Assembly (NCBI RefSeq): GCF_000315545.1
Contig: NZ_JH992902.1
Coordinates: 779,280 to 843,279, forward strand
From: Selenomonas sp. F0473
GTDB taxonomy: Bacteria; Bacillota; Negativicutes; Selenomonadales; Selenomonadaceae
Length of the DNA: 64,000 nt
Direction of reading: 5' to 3'
The notes under the pieces are model-generated. The model was given only the letters and a program-made list of their open reading frames with translations. It had not been told where the DNA came from and made no database searches. Numbering within the stretch: the first letter of the stretch is position 1; each line of letters starts with the position of its first letter. The position numbers and the translations under genes were made by a program. Shown here piece after piece: positions 34,729 to 42,553 of the stretch.

Positions 34729-35337
34729 TCACCGCAGCCCGCGCTTCTTCCTTCTCCGGCGCACATAGAGGACGGCGGCCGCTATGACGGCCCCCGAGAT
34801 AAAGATAAGGCTCGCTTCATGTCCGTACGACATGAGATCCCTCCAGTTCTCGCCGAGGAGCATGCCCGCGTAGAGAATGGCTGCCGTCCAGGGAAGCGCC
34901 CCCGCAATCGTGTAAAAGAAGAACCGGCTGCGGTTGACACGCGCAAAGCCCGCGGGCAGCGAGATGAACGTGCGGACGACGGGCAGCATCCGGCTGAAGA
35001 ACACGGCTTTCAGCCCGTAACGGTCAAACCAGCGCTGCGCGACGTCCACATGCGACCGCTTGATGAGGAAATATTTTCCGTATTTTTCCACGAACGGGCG
35101 CCCGCCGTATGCCCCGACCTCATAGGCGAAAATGGAGCCGAGGAGGCCGCCGACCATCCCCGCGGCAAGCGCGCCCTCGAACGACATATGCCCCGAAAAG
35201 ACGAGATAGCCCGCAAAGCCGAGGATCAGTTCGCTCGGGATGGGGATGCACGCATTCTCCGCCGCCATGAGGACGGCAACGGCCACATAGCCCCATGAGG
35301 CGATGAACGCTAGAAAAAGCTGATAGAAATAATCCAA
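34729..35337 (-). CDS. DedA-family membrane protein
   Basis: A 202-residue DedA/SNARE-associated (VTT) protein. Motifs: the ENACIPIPSELILGFAGYL re-entrant loop, EVGAYGGRPFVEKYGKYFLI, FFSRMLPVVRTFISLPAGFARV with the conserved arginines, and TIAGALPWTAAILYAGMLLG. Members act in undecaprenyl phosphate or phospholipid flipping and in membrane homeostasis. The C-terminus is very basic (RRRRKKRGLR). It uses a TTG start at 35335-35337, with GGGGAG 9 bases upstream. The tRNA terminator lies directly upstream. Confidence 0.93.
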   Translation of the reverse strand: MDYFYQLFLAFIASWGYVAVAVLMAAENACIPIPSELILGFAGYLVFSGHMSFEGALAAGMVGGLLGSIFAYEVGAYGGRPFVEKYGKYFLIKRSHVDVAQRWFDRYGLKAVFFSRMLPVVRTFISLPAGFARVNRSRFFFYTIAGALPWTAAILYAGMLLGENWRDLMSYGHEASLIFISGAVIAAAVLYVRRRRKKRGLR

Positions 35338-35355
35338 TGGAAACCGCTCCCCTAC

Positions 35356-35385
35356 AAAAAAAGCCCCGGTGCATATCTGTACCGG
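35356..35385 (-). terminator. Terminator of the tRNA operon
   Basis: On the minus strand CCGGT (35385-35381) and ACCGG (35370-35366) form a stem, followed by GGCTTTTTTT. It lies 18 bases after the tRNA-Phe CCA. Confidence 0.85.
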
Positions 35386-35403
35386 AGACCGTCTCGTTCA
35401 TGG

Positions 35404-35479
35404 TGGTGCCTCAGAGCGGAATCGAACCACTGACACGGGGATTTTCAGTCCCCTGCTCTACCAACTGAGCTACCGAGGC
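35404..35479 (-). tRNA. tRNA-Phe (GAA)
   Basis: A 76-base tRNA with an encoded CCA end. Acceptor stem GCCTCGG pairs with CTGAGGC; anticodon loop CTGAAAA gives anticodon GAA; T loop GGTTCGATTCC. It is the last of three tRNA genes on one transcript. Confidence 0.97.
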
Positions 35480-35491
35480 AAGAAGATAAAG

Positions 35492-35568
35492 TGGCGACCC
35501 GGATGGGACTTGAACCCACGACCTCCGCCGTGACAGGGCGGCATTCTAACCAACTAAACTACCGGGCC
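35492..35568 (-). tRNA. tRNA-Asp (GTC)
   Basis: A 77-base tRNA with an encoded CCA end. Acceptor GGCCCGG pairs with CCGGGTC (one G-U); anticodon loop CTGTCAC gives GTC; T loop GGGTTCAAGTCCC. Confidence 0.97.
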
Positions 35569-35573
35569 GGATT

Positions 35574-35648
35574 TGGTGACGCGTACGGGATTCGAACCCG
35601 TGAAGCCGCCGTGAAAGGGCGGTGTCTTAACCACTTGACCAACGCGCC
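35574..35648 (-). tRNA. tRNA-Glu (TTC)
   Basis: A 75-base tRNA with an encoded CCA end. Acceptor GGCGCGT pairs with ACGCGTC; anticodon loop CTTTCAC gives TTC; T loop GGGTTCGAATCCC. It is first of the tRNA cluster. Confidence 0.97.
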
Positions 35649-35664
35649 GCACATTGCTGCACGC

Positions 35665-35704
35665 AAACAAAAATGGCGTCCGCAGTGCACTCACGAACGC
35701 CATT
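35665..35704 (-). terminator. codY terminator whose left arm overlaps the tRNA -10
   Basis: On the minus strand AATGGCGTTCG (35704-35694) pairs with CGGACGCCATT (35682-35672), one mismatch, followed by TTTGTTTG. The left arm begins in the last bases of the tRNA -10 box, so only transcripts arriving from codY can form the hairpin. Confidence 0.85.
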
Positions 35705-35730
35705 ATATTGGATTTTCATGTAGTTGTCAA
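35702..35730 (-). promoter_or_regulatory. Consensus promoter of the tRNA cluster
   Basis: On the minus strand -35 TTGACA (35730-35725), a 17-base spacer, -10 TATAAT (35707-35702): a perfect sigma-70/sigma-A promoter, as expected for a strong stable-RNA operon. Confidence 0.93.
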
Positions 35731-35750
35731 TACCCTTTATGTAACGGGCA

Positions 35751-36587
35751 TCACAGATTGATGCCGCTGCCGAGGTTCGCCCACTGTACGTCGGCGGCAT
35801 ACTCCTCGAGTTCCGGGAGTTTTTCCATCAGATACGAATTGGTGACGCGCACAAACGTCCCCTTCATCCCCAGGGACTTGGACTCAATCACGCCCGCGGA
35901 TTCAAACTTGCGCAGCGCGTTGACGATGACCGAGCGCGTGATCTTTGCCTCGTCGGCAATGCGGGAGGCGATCAGCCGGCCCTCGAACTTTCCTTGGCTG
36001 GCGAGTTCCTGCAGGATGGCATGCGCCGCTTTGCGCTCCGAATAAGAGAGCGTCTCCACCGCGATGCGCACGGCTTCGCGCTGACGGGCCTCCACCTCGC
36101 TGCGCTGCGCCTCGTCGCGCAGCATCTCCATGCCGACGACCGTCGCTCCGTACTCGCAGAGCAGGAGATCCGGATCGCCGAACGCCTTCTTACCCGTCGC
36201 TACGACGAGCGTCCCCAAGCGGCGGCGCGGGCCAAAGATCGGCGTGATGGCGATATTCTGTCCGCTGAAGAGTTCCGCGATCTCCTTCCCATAGGAGGAG
36301 ACGTCTTGCGTTTCGACACGGAGATTGACAAGCGTTTCTTCGAGACGATTGAGCCAATCGACATACTTGCGCGGAAACCGCCCCTGCTCGATCACTTCGT
36401 TCACCATGAGATCCTCGTCGAAATTATCGAAGAGCGCGTACCCGCATATCGCGCCGCTCTCGTCGGTAATGTAGACGTTGGCCTCAAGGACGTTGCTCAG
36501 CACACGTGAAATCCCGTCGTACTCAACGCTTTCGGAACGCTGCAGGAGACGGTTGATTTGCCGCGTCTTTCCCAACAAAGACATCAT
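35751..36587 (-). CDS. codY: GTP-sensing global regulator CodY
   Basis: A 278-residue CodY. It has an N-terminal GAF domain (LLGKTRQINRLLQRSESVEYDGISRVLSNVLEANVYITDESGAICGYA, then the EELVNLR-like linker) that binds isoleucine, leucine and valine, and a C-terminal winged helix (ASRIADEAKITRSVIVNALRKFESAGVIESKSLGMKGTFVRV), nearly identical to the family consensus. With branched-chain amino acids and GTP it represses genes for amino acid synthesis and uptake in rich conditions; ilvBN and brnQ nearby are likely targets. Two adjacent ATG codons can start it, after GAGGGGG. Its terminator overlaps the tRNA promoter downstream. Confidence 0.97.
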   Translation of the reverse strand: MMSLLGKTRQINRLLQRSESVEYDGISRVLSNVLEANVYITDESGAICGYALFDNFDEDLMVNEVIEQGRFPRKYVDWLNRLEETLVNLRVETQDVSSYGKEIAELFSGQNIAITPIFGPRRRLGTLVVATGKKAFGDPDLLLCEYGATVVGMEMLRDEAQRSEVEARQREAVRIAVETLSYSERKAAHAILQELASQGKFEGRLIASRIADEAKITRSVIVNALRKFESAGVIESKSLGMKGTFVRVTNSYLMEKLPELEEYAADVQWANLGSGINL

Positions 36588-36673
36588 TTGAATCCCCCTC
36601 TTTCTCAGGCTGCATCCACAGCCCGCAACACCGGATTACCATAACCCCATACCTACTTTTTCCTCCTATATAT

Positions 36674-36701
36674 ATCATACTACTTTTTTTCTAAATTTCA
36701 A
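36674..36701 (-). promoter_or_regulatory. Probable promoter of codY
   Basis: On the minus strand -35 TTGAAA (36701-36696), a 16-base spacer, -10 TATGAT (36679-36674). An adjoining dyad CTTGAA/TTCAAG (36697-36713) overlaps the -35. Confidence 0.6.
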
Positions 36702-36988
36702 GAAAAACTTGAATGTTTTTCATCTTTGCCGCAATACGCAATAAGAAACACGACTCAGAAGATTCCAATTCGTATACACTCAGTTCAACTTAATTCAGAA
36801 CAAAAAGACGAAGCGGAGAAAACAAAAAATAGACCCGCATGATTTTATCATATATAATAGAAAATGCAACCGTCTTTGATAATTTTTTATAAAACCCAAA
36901 ACGAAAAAAATTTTTTCGATAATATTGCGCCACGAAAGTAAAATTTAACCGCATATTTTCGCGACGGGGAAAAATTTTTCACGGCGTA
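36702..36988. other. AT-rich non-coding region between codY and rpmB
   Basis: About 290 bases of strikingly AT-rich DNA in an otherwise GC-rich chromosome, with many A and T runs and a near-palindrome CGAAAAAAATTTTTTCG around 36903-36919. No gene, tRNA or RNA motif is recognised. It separates the divergent codY and rpmB promoters. Confidence 0.7.
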
Positions 36989-37017
36989 TTGCCTAACGGA
37001 ACGAATCATAGTATAAT
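36989..37017 (+). promoter_or_regulatory. Promoter of rpmB
   Basis: -35 TTGCCT (36989-36994), a 17-base spacer, -10 TATAAT (37012-37017). Confidence 0.8.
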
Positions 37018-37069
37018 GTCTTGGTATTGCGCACTGCTTGACGGAAGCGTGCGCCGAGGAGGTGTAACA

Positions 37070-37261
37070 ATGGCAAGTGTATGCGAGATTTGCGGCAAAG
37101 GGCCGATGAGCGGGAACAATGTGAGTCACTCCCACGTGAAGACGAAACGCAAATGGAAGCCGAATATCCAGCGTGTCCGCGCCCTTGTGAAGGGTGAGAT
37201 CAAGCACGTCAATGTGTGCACGCGCTGCCTGCGTTCAGGCAACGTCGACCGTGCCGTCTGA
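37070..37261 (+). CDS. rpmB: 50S ribosomal protein L28
   Basis: A 63-residue L28 of the zinc-binding type: CEICGKGPMSGNNVSHSHVKTKRKWKPNIQRVRA with a C-x2-C pair at the start and CTRCLRSGNV at the end forming the second pair. The ATG at 37070 follows GAGGAGG; an in-frame extension upstream crosses the promoter and is not real. Confidence 0.98.
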   Translation: MASVCEICGKGPMSGNNVSHSHVKTKRKWKPNIQRVRALVKGEIKHVNVCTRCLRSGNVDRAV

Positions 37262-37282
37262 GCATTCGGCGCATAGAGAAAG

Positions 37283-37308
37283 CCGTCCGGCACGCCGGGC
37301 GGTTTTTT
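37283..37308 (+). terminator. Terminator of rpmB
   Basis: CCGTCCGGC (37283-37291) pairs with GCCGGGCGG (37294-37302) through a tight loop and is followed by TTTTTT. Confidence 0.85.
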
Positions 37309-37350
37309 CTTTTCGAAGGGGATACCGACACAGAGAAAGAGAGCGTACGC

Positions 37351-37902
37351 ATGGGAACGACCAACGCCCGCGAGATCCGCGCCGCCAACGAGATATATGC
37401 CGCCGATTTCGGCGATAAGGGCCGCCTTCCCCACGATCCGGCGCGCGCCTTCGCCGTCGTCACCTGTATGGACTGCCGCCTGGATCCGGCGAAATTTGCG
37501 GGGCTTGCGGAAGGCGACGCGCATGTCATCCGCAATGCGGGCGGACGCGTCACGCGGGACGTGATCCGCTCGCTCCTCATCTCGCACAGAATGCTCGGCA
37601 CAACGGAGTGGTTCGTCATCCAGCATACGCGCTGCGGGATGCAGACGTTCACGAACGAGGAGGCGCAGGAGCTCTTTGCCGCCGATTCGGGCTCGCCCGA
37701 GGCGTACTATATGGACTTCATGCCCATCCGCGGCTCGCTCGCGGAGAATCTTATCCTTGACGTCCGCCGTCTGCGGAGCCATCCGCTTGTTCCCCCGACC
37801 GTAACGATCCACGGCTATATCTACGAGATCGAGACGGGTCGGCTCGTCATATCGAGGGAGGCCAACGAGATCGGCGCGGCGCTGCCCGGGGGCTCCGGAT
37901 GA
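37351..37902 (+). CDS. Beta-class carbonic anhydrase family protein
   Basis: A 183-residue protein matching the short, mycobacterial Rv1284-like clade. The zinc ligands are C39 (CMDCR), H92 and C95 (HTRCGM), with the D41-R43 dyad; the core is GDAHVIRNAGGRVTRDVIRSLLISHRMLGTTEWFVIQHT. It hydrates CO2 to bicarbonate. In the usual motifs (CMDAR, HTDCGM) two positions are changed here (A to C, D to R). These lie next to the metal site and could alter activity. The start at 37351 is weakly supported by AAAGAGAG. It is transcribed toward the PepSY membrane protein gene. Confidence 0.87.
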   Translation: MGTTNAREIRAANEIYAADFGDKGRLPHDPARAFAVVTCMDCRLDPAKFAGLAEGDAHVIRNAGGRVTRDVIRSLLISHRMLGTTEWFVIQHTRCGMQTFTNEEAQELFAADSGSPEAYYMDFMPIRGSLAENLILDVRRLRSHPLVPPTVTIHGYIYEIETGRLVISREANEIGAALPGGSG

Positions 37903-37985
37903 CGGGCGTCTATGGGCAGAGATATGCGGGCATATACTTTTTATGCGCCGAATCCGCTTGTCACGGGCATCTATTTCTGTTAGGC

Positions 37986-38016
37986 TTGACTCATCATCGT
38001 ATTTCTCTTTTACTAT
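37986..38016 (+). promoter_or_regulatory. Possible promoter of the PepSY membrane protein gene
   Basis: -35 TTGACT (37986-37991) and -10 TACTAT (38011-38016), spaced 19 bases. It lies just before the gene start. Confidence 0.5.
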
Positions 38017-38038
38017 ACCGGAGATGACCGCTTTGTCA

Positions 38039-39343
38039 ATGCGTATGTTCTATCAAATCCACCGTTGGGTGAGTCTCATCTGCGCGCTCTTCTTCCTCAT
38101 GCTGGCGCTGACGGGACTGCCGATGCTCTTTCGCGATCAGCTGCGCGCGTGGAACACGGTCAATCTGCCGCCGGCCGGAGCGCCGATGCCGCAGGCCGAG
38201 ATCTGGAAAGCCCTGCCCGACGGATACGCCGCGATCGAGGCGAACTTCCCGAACAAAGACGTCCTCGCCGTTACGCCGAACGCCGCGGACGGCACGCTCT
38301 ATTTCAGCGTGCAGACGCGCGGGACGAAAACGACGGAACGCACGCATATGCGCATGGGCGGCGAACAGATCATGTACGACGTGCGTACGGGCGGCGTCTT
38401 CAACCGTAAGGACCGTATCTATCGCTTTCAGGCTGTGGAAGATATGCTGCACTGGGCGCACCTCCTGCATACGCAGCTCGGGACGGCGGGCATGGCGGGC
38501 AAGCATTTTCTCGCGCTCATGTGCATCCTTGCGGTACTCTCGATCGTCACGGGGCTCTTCCTCTATGCCCCGATGATGAAGGGACTTGCCTTCGGAACGA
38601 TCCGCGGCAATACGCGGCGGCTCGTCTGGTCGGACCGGCATAAATTCGTCTCCGTCTTCGCTCTCGTTTGGGCCGTCGTACTCTGTCTGAGCGGCGTTAT
38701 GATCGCCGCCTACTCCGCGGGTGTCAAAAGTTACCACCGCGACGCGCATATGGCGGCGATGACGGCGCTGTCGGATCTCCCCGCGGCGGAAACGGCGCTG
38801 TCCCCCGCGGACGCCTTCCGCACTGTGAGCGAAGCGTTTCCGGACAAACTCATCATCTCAATGCAGATACCGCAGGGAACGAATAAGAACTATGCGTTCC
38901 ACGTTGCCGATCCGCCGATCAAGCCGACGAATTTCGTTCTCGACGAGATGGTGTTCCTGCCGAAGAGCGGCAGCGCCGCCCCTCTGCTCGTCCCCGCACC
39001 GGACTGGATGTACGCGACGCCGATCTTCCTCAATCTGCACATCCACAATCATGACTGGATCGTGCTCAAGATTGCCTGGGCCGCGCTCCTCCTCCTAACG
39101 ATCGCAATGATTGTGACCGGCTGCGTCCTTCTCTGGACGCGCCGCCATAACGCGACGTACCGAAATGTGCCCGCCGTCGTGCGCCGTATCGACGTATCGA
39201 TTTGGCGTGCGCCCGCGGCGATCGCCGTACTCTCCGTGATCGGACTCTTCGCCCCCATCGCGGGCGGTATGGGGAATGCGGTCGGTCTGGCCGCGCTGGG
39301 ACTTCCGATTGCGTATTTTTGTTATTTGTCGGCGCGCGGCTAA
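38039..39343 (+). CDS. PepSY-associated transmembrane protein
   Basis: A protein of about 434 residues of the PepSY_TM family: FYQIHRWVSLICALFFLMLALTGLPMLF (TM1 with the family's early histidine), HWAHLLHTQLGTAGMAGKHFLALMCILAVLSIVTGLFLY, RRLVWSDRHKFVSVFALVWAVVLCLSGVMIAAY, and a C-terminal pair of helices around HIHNHDWIVLKIAWAALLLLTIAMIVTG. Conserved histidines in the helices suggest heme binding; related proteins (FsrB/PiuB) reduce or handle ferric siderophores. There are no iron-uptake genes nearby to confirm it. Starts at 38024, 38039 and 38045 are all possible; 38039 is chosen because the promoter lies so close. Confidence 0.82.
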   Translation: MRMFYQIHRWVSLICALFFLMLALTGLPMLFRDQLRAWNTVNLPPAGAPMPQAEIWKALPDGYAAIEANFPNKDVLAVTPNAADGTLYFSVQTRGTKTTERTHMRMGGEQIMYDVRTGGVFNRKDRIYRFQAVEDMLHWAHLLHTQLGTAGMAGKHFLALMCILAVLSIVTGLFLYAPMMKGLAFGTIRGNTRRLVWSDRHKFVSVFALVWAVVLCLSGVMIAAYSAGVKSYHRDAHMAAMTALSDLPAAETALSPADAFRTVSEAFPDKLIISMQIPQGTNKNYAFHVADPPIKPTNFVLDEMVFLPKSGSAAPLLVPAPDWMYATPIFLNLHIHNHDWIVLKIAWAALLLLTIAMIVTGCVLLWTRRHNATYRNVPAVVRRIDVSIWRAPAAIAVLSVIGLFAPIAGGMGNAVGLAALGLPIAYFCYLSARG

Positions 39344-39413
39344 GCCGCTGTGCGGTTCGGCGGCGGGCGGCCGCCGGCGGGCGCGGCGCCGCAATATATT
39401 GAACAAGAGAAGA

Positions 39414-39456
39414 CCGCCGCACCTGCGCGAAACAGCATCGGTGCGGCGGCCTTTTT
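39414..39456 (+). terminator. Terminator between the PepSY protein gene and pgi
   Basis: CCGCCGCACC (39414-39423) pairs with GGTGCGGCGG (39440-39449), then CCTTTTTC. It lies before the convergent pgi stop and mainly serves the plus strand. Confidence 0.85.
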
Positions 39457-39468
39457 CTTTATACGCCG

Positions 39469-40917
39469 TTATCCTTTGAGCGCGGCGAGTTTCGGGCCCA
39501 TGATGCGTTTATAAGCCTCAACGCCGGGTTGGTCGAACGCGTCGACGTTCGCGAGTTCTCCTTCGTAGGCGACGGACATGGCGAGCATGTAGAGCAGTTC
39601 GCCGAGATGGTACGGCGTCAGCTCCGGCAGGCCGAACACGGCGCTGTAGCGCTTGTTCGATGCGAGCGCGTCCGCGTTCGACTGGCGGGCGACCTCGAGC
39701 GCCGCCCCCATCGTGACGCCCGCGATGTCCGCGAGTTTCCGCACCGTTGGGAACGCGTTCGGGATCGCGATGTCGTCCGCCCACTTGTCGATGCGGATGA
39801 ACTGTACGACCTTATTCAGTTTGCCCTCTTGATGCTGCTGCGTCTGCGCGTGCATGTCGGTCGTGCCGACGGCGACGACGGGTGTGCGCCCGTAGCAGAC
39901 CTCCTTGCCGTCCTTATCGAACTGCTTTCCGAGGGATTCGGCGAGGAGCTGGATATACCACTCGGAGACGGATTTCAGGTAGTCGCCGTAGGGCATCATG
40001 ACTTCGATGTCGCGCCCGTGCTTCTCGGACGCGGCGAATTTCAGCGCCGCGTTGAGCATCGCGGGATTCTGCCAGAGGTCGTCATTCCGGCACGCCGCGT
40101 CCATATCGCGCGCGCCCGCAAGGAACTGCTCGATGTCAAATCCGATGCACGCGGCGAGCGTCAGTCCCACCTCGGTAAAGACGGTGAAGCGTCCGCCGAC
40201 GCCGTCTGGCACGGCGAACTGCCGCCAGCCCATCTCCATCGCGAGCTTTTTGAGGAGCGTCGGTTTCTCTTCGTTCGGGTCGGTCACGGCAACGACCTCG
40301 ACCTCGACGTTGTCCGTCTTCGTAAACGCGTCGTACATCACCATGAAGTTCGACATCGTGTCGAGCGTTCCGCCCGACTTTGAGATGACGAGCAGCATGA
40401 TGCGCAGCGGCCCCGCTCCGTTTTTCTTCTTGATCTGCGCGACGTCCTTCAGATGATTGACGATATCCCCCGTCCGCCGCGGATCAATATTGTTCCCGCT
40501 GAAGTAGATGCGCGGATAGTTCTCGCGCTGCTCATTCGAGAGCGAGTTCCACAGCTCGCCGCAGTGCACGTCGAACAGCACCTTGTTCCCGAGGAAGGAG
40601 CCGCCGATGCCGAGCGAGACGAGAACGTCCGTATGCTCCTGCGCGTGCCTGCCAAGCTCCTTCAGCCGCACGATGGACGCCGGGGAATTGATGTGCCCCT
40701 CGGCGATGTACGGCGTCTCTGAAAACAGCACCTTCTCCGGTTCCCCGTCCTTCGAGAGATGTCCGCGGATGAATCCCGTTTTGCGCATGACCTTCATCGC
40801 CTCATGCGCTTTTTTGAGGTCTTCGGCATAGTATGCGAGATCGGCATCCGTTACTTTTCCCGGGCCGTAGAGATTATCATAGTCGAATGTAAATCCGGAT
40901 TTCAGTACGAGACTCAT
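39469..40917 (-). CDS. pgi: Glucose-6-phosphate isomerase
   Basis: A 482-residue isomerase with two SIS subdomains: VSLGIGGSFLGNKVLFD, YFSGNNIDPR, LLVISKSGGTLDTM, VGGRFTVFTEVGLTLAACIG and TDMHAQTQQHQEG. It is of the short bacterial type. It interconverts glucose-6-phosphate and fructose-6-phosphate. The start follows AAAGGAG. It is probably co-transcribed with the phosphohexomutase gene 21 bases upstream, which would pair entry to glycolysis with supply of hexose-1-phosphates for surface sugars. Confidence 0.97.
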   Translation of the reverse strand: MSLVLKSGFTFDYDNLYGPGKVTDADLAYYAEDLKKAHEAMKVMRKTGFIRGHLSKDGEPEKVLFSETPYIAEGHINSPASIVRLKELGRHAQEHTDVLVSLGIGGSFLGNKVLFDVHCGELWNSLSNEQRENYPRIYFSGNNIDPRRTGDIVNHLKDVAQIKKKNGAGPLRIMLLVISKSGGTLDTMSNFMVMYDAFTKTDNVEVEVVAVTDPNEEKPTLLKKLAMEMGWRQFAVPDGVGGRFTVFTEVGLTLAACIGFDIEQFLAGARDMDAACRNDDLWQNPAMLNAALKFAASEKHGRDIEVMMPYGDYLKSVSEWYIQLLAESLGKQFDKDGKEVCYGRTPVVAVGTTDMHAQTQQHQEGKLNKVVQFIRIDKWADDIAIPNAFPTVRKLADIAGVTMGAALEVARQSNADALASNKRYSAVFGLPELTPYHLGELLYMLAMSVAYEGELANVDAFDQPGVEAYKRIMGPKLAALKG

Positions 40918-40938
40918 CGAAACGCTCCTTTCTTATGT

Positions 40939-42294
40939 TCAGGCACGAATCTCGCGCAGGAGTTCGTCCGTCTTTTCCTTCAGCAGCGCCTTGTCCGCGC
41001 GCGTCTCCACGTTCAGGCGGATGACCGGCTCGGTGTTGGACATGCGCAGGTTGAACCGCCATTTGTCGAACTCGATCGAGAGCCCGTCCACCTTTGTCAC
41101 CTTGCCGCCCGCGCCGTACTTCGCCTCGATGCGGTCCATAACCGCCTTCGCATCCGCGACTTTGCTGTTGACCTCGCCCGACGTGGGAAAGCGATCCATG
41201 CGCACCTGCATAAGCTCCGAGAGCGTCTTGCCGCCCGCGGCGCTCATGAGTTCCGCGACGAGCAGCCACGGAATCTGACCGCTGTCACAGTAGGAGAAAT
41301 CGCGGAAATAGTGATGCGCGCTCATCTCGCCGCCGTAGACGGCGTTGACCTCGCGCATTTTGTCCTTGATGAACGCATGCCCGCTCTTGCACATGACGGG
41401 CACACCGCCGAGGCTCTCGGCGATCTCGATCGTGTTCCAGACGAGCCGCGGATCATAGATGACGCGCGCCCCCTTGTTTTTCTTCAAGAAGGCTTCCGAT
41501 AGGAACCCGACCATGTAATAGCCCTCGATGAATCCGCCCTTCTCGTCGAACAGGAAACAGCGGTCGAAGTCGCCGTCCCACGCCACGCCGAAATCCGCGC
41601 CCGTCTCGCGCACGACCTTTGCCGTCGCCGCGCGGTTCTCCTGCAGGATGGGATTCGGCACGCCGTTCGGGAAATTGCCGTCCGGTTCGTTGTAGACCTT
41701 GACGAGCTCGAACGGCAGGAACTTCTCCATCGCGTTGACGACGGGCCCCGCCGCGCCGTTGCCCGTGTTGACGACGATCTTGTACGGCTTCAGCGCGCTC
41801 ACATCGACATAAGAGACGATGTGCTTGACGTATTCGCCCAAGATATCCGCGCGCTCGATCCTACCCGGTACCGCCGCGGGCGCGGGATAGCTCTCGCCGA
41901 CCGCCATCGCCGCGATGTCCTTCAGCCCCGTGTCGCTCGAGATGGGGCGGGACTCCGCGCGGACGAACTTCATCCCGTTGTACTGCTTCGGGTTGTGGCT
42001 CGCCGTGATCATGATGCCGCCGCCGAGCCCCAAATGCGCCGTCGTGAAATAGATCATCTCCGTGCCGCACTGACCGATGTCGACGACATCGCAGCCCGCC
42101 TCTGTCAGCCCCTCCGCGAGGGCGTCGCGAAGGCTCGGCCCCGAGAGCCGGATATCGTGACCGACGGCAACCTTCTTCGCGCCGAACAGCGCGGGGAAAC
42201 TGCGTCCGATGCGGTAGGCCAGCTTCTCGTTGACCTCGTCGGGATAGATGCCGCGCACATCGTATGCGCCGAACCCTTTGTCCGTCACTGCCAT
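40939..42294 (-). CDS. Phosphomannomutase/phosphoglucomutase
   Basis: A 451-residue alpha-D-phosphohexomutase of the ManB/AlgC group: FGAYDVRGIYPDEVN at the start, phosphoserine loop MITASHNPKQYNGMK, metal loop AWDGDFDRCFLFDE, sugar loop GGEMSAHHYF, and the C-terminal phosphate-binding SNTEPVIRLNVETR. It interconverts hexose-6-phosphates and hexose-1-phosphates. The product feeds GDP- or dTDP-sugars for the envelope. The start follows GAGGAGGGG. It is upstream of pgi on the same strand. Confidence 0.95.
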   Translation of the reverse strand: MAVTDKGFGAYDVRGIYPDEVNEKLAYRIGRSFPALFGAKKVAVGHDIRLSGPSLRDALAEGLTEAGCDVVDIGQCGTEMIYFTTAHLGLGGGIMITASHNPKQYNGMKFVRAESRPISSDTGLKDIAAMAVGESYPAPAAVPGRIERADILGEYVKHIVSYVDVSALKPYKIVVNTGNGAAGPVVNAMEKFLPFELVKVYNEPDGNFPNGVPNPILQENRAATAKVVRETGADFGVAWDGDFDRCFLFDEKGGFIEGYYMVGFLSEAFLKKNKGARVIYDPRLVWNTIEIAESLGGVPVMCKSGHAFIKDKMREVNAVYGGEMSAHHYFRDFSYCDSGQIPWLLVAELMSAAGGKTLSELMQVRMDRFPTSGEVNSKVADAKAVMDRIEAKYGAGGKVTKVDGLSIEFDKWRFNLRMSNTEPVIRLNVETRADKALLKEKTDELLREIRA

Positions 42295-42553
42295 ATAACG
42301 TCCCCTCCTCGTGAGAAACGCGCGCGGCGCTCCCCAAAATCACAGCCGATATCCTATATGCCGCAAAAACACAACACGGCATAACGAAATACTACGTATA
42401 AAGTCTTAATTCGCCGTTTCGCGCGTCTTTTCCTGTCTCCCCCAATAAAATATAAAGAAGTTTTCATGGGCGTTCGCATTGATTTTGACCCGTATCCGGA
42501 TGTAAAATATCTTTAAGATTTCCGCGTGCAGAACAACGAAAGGACGGTCGGTC

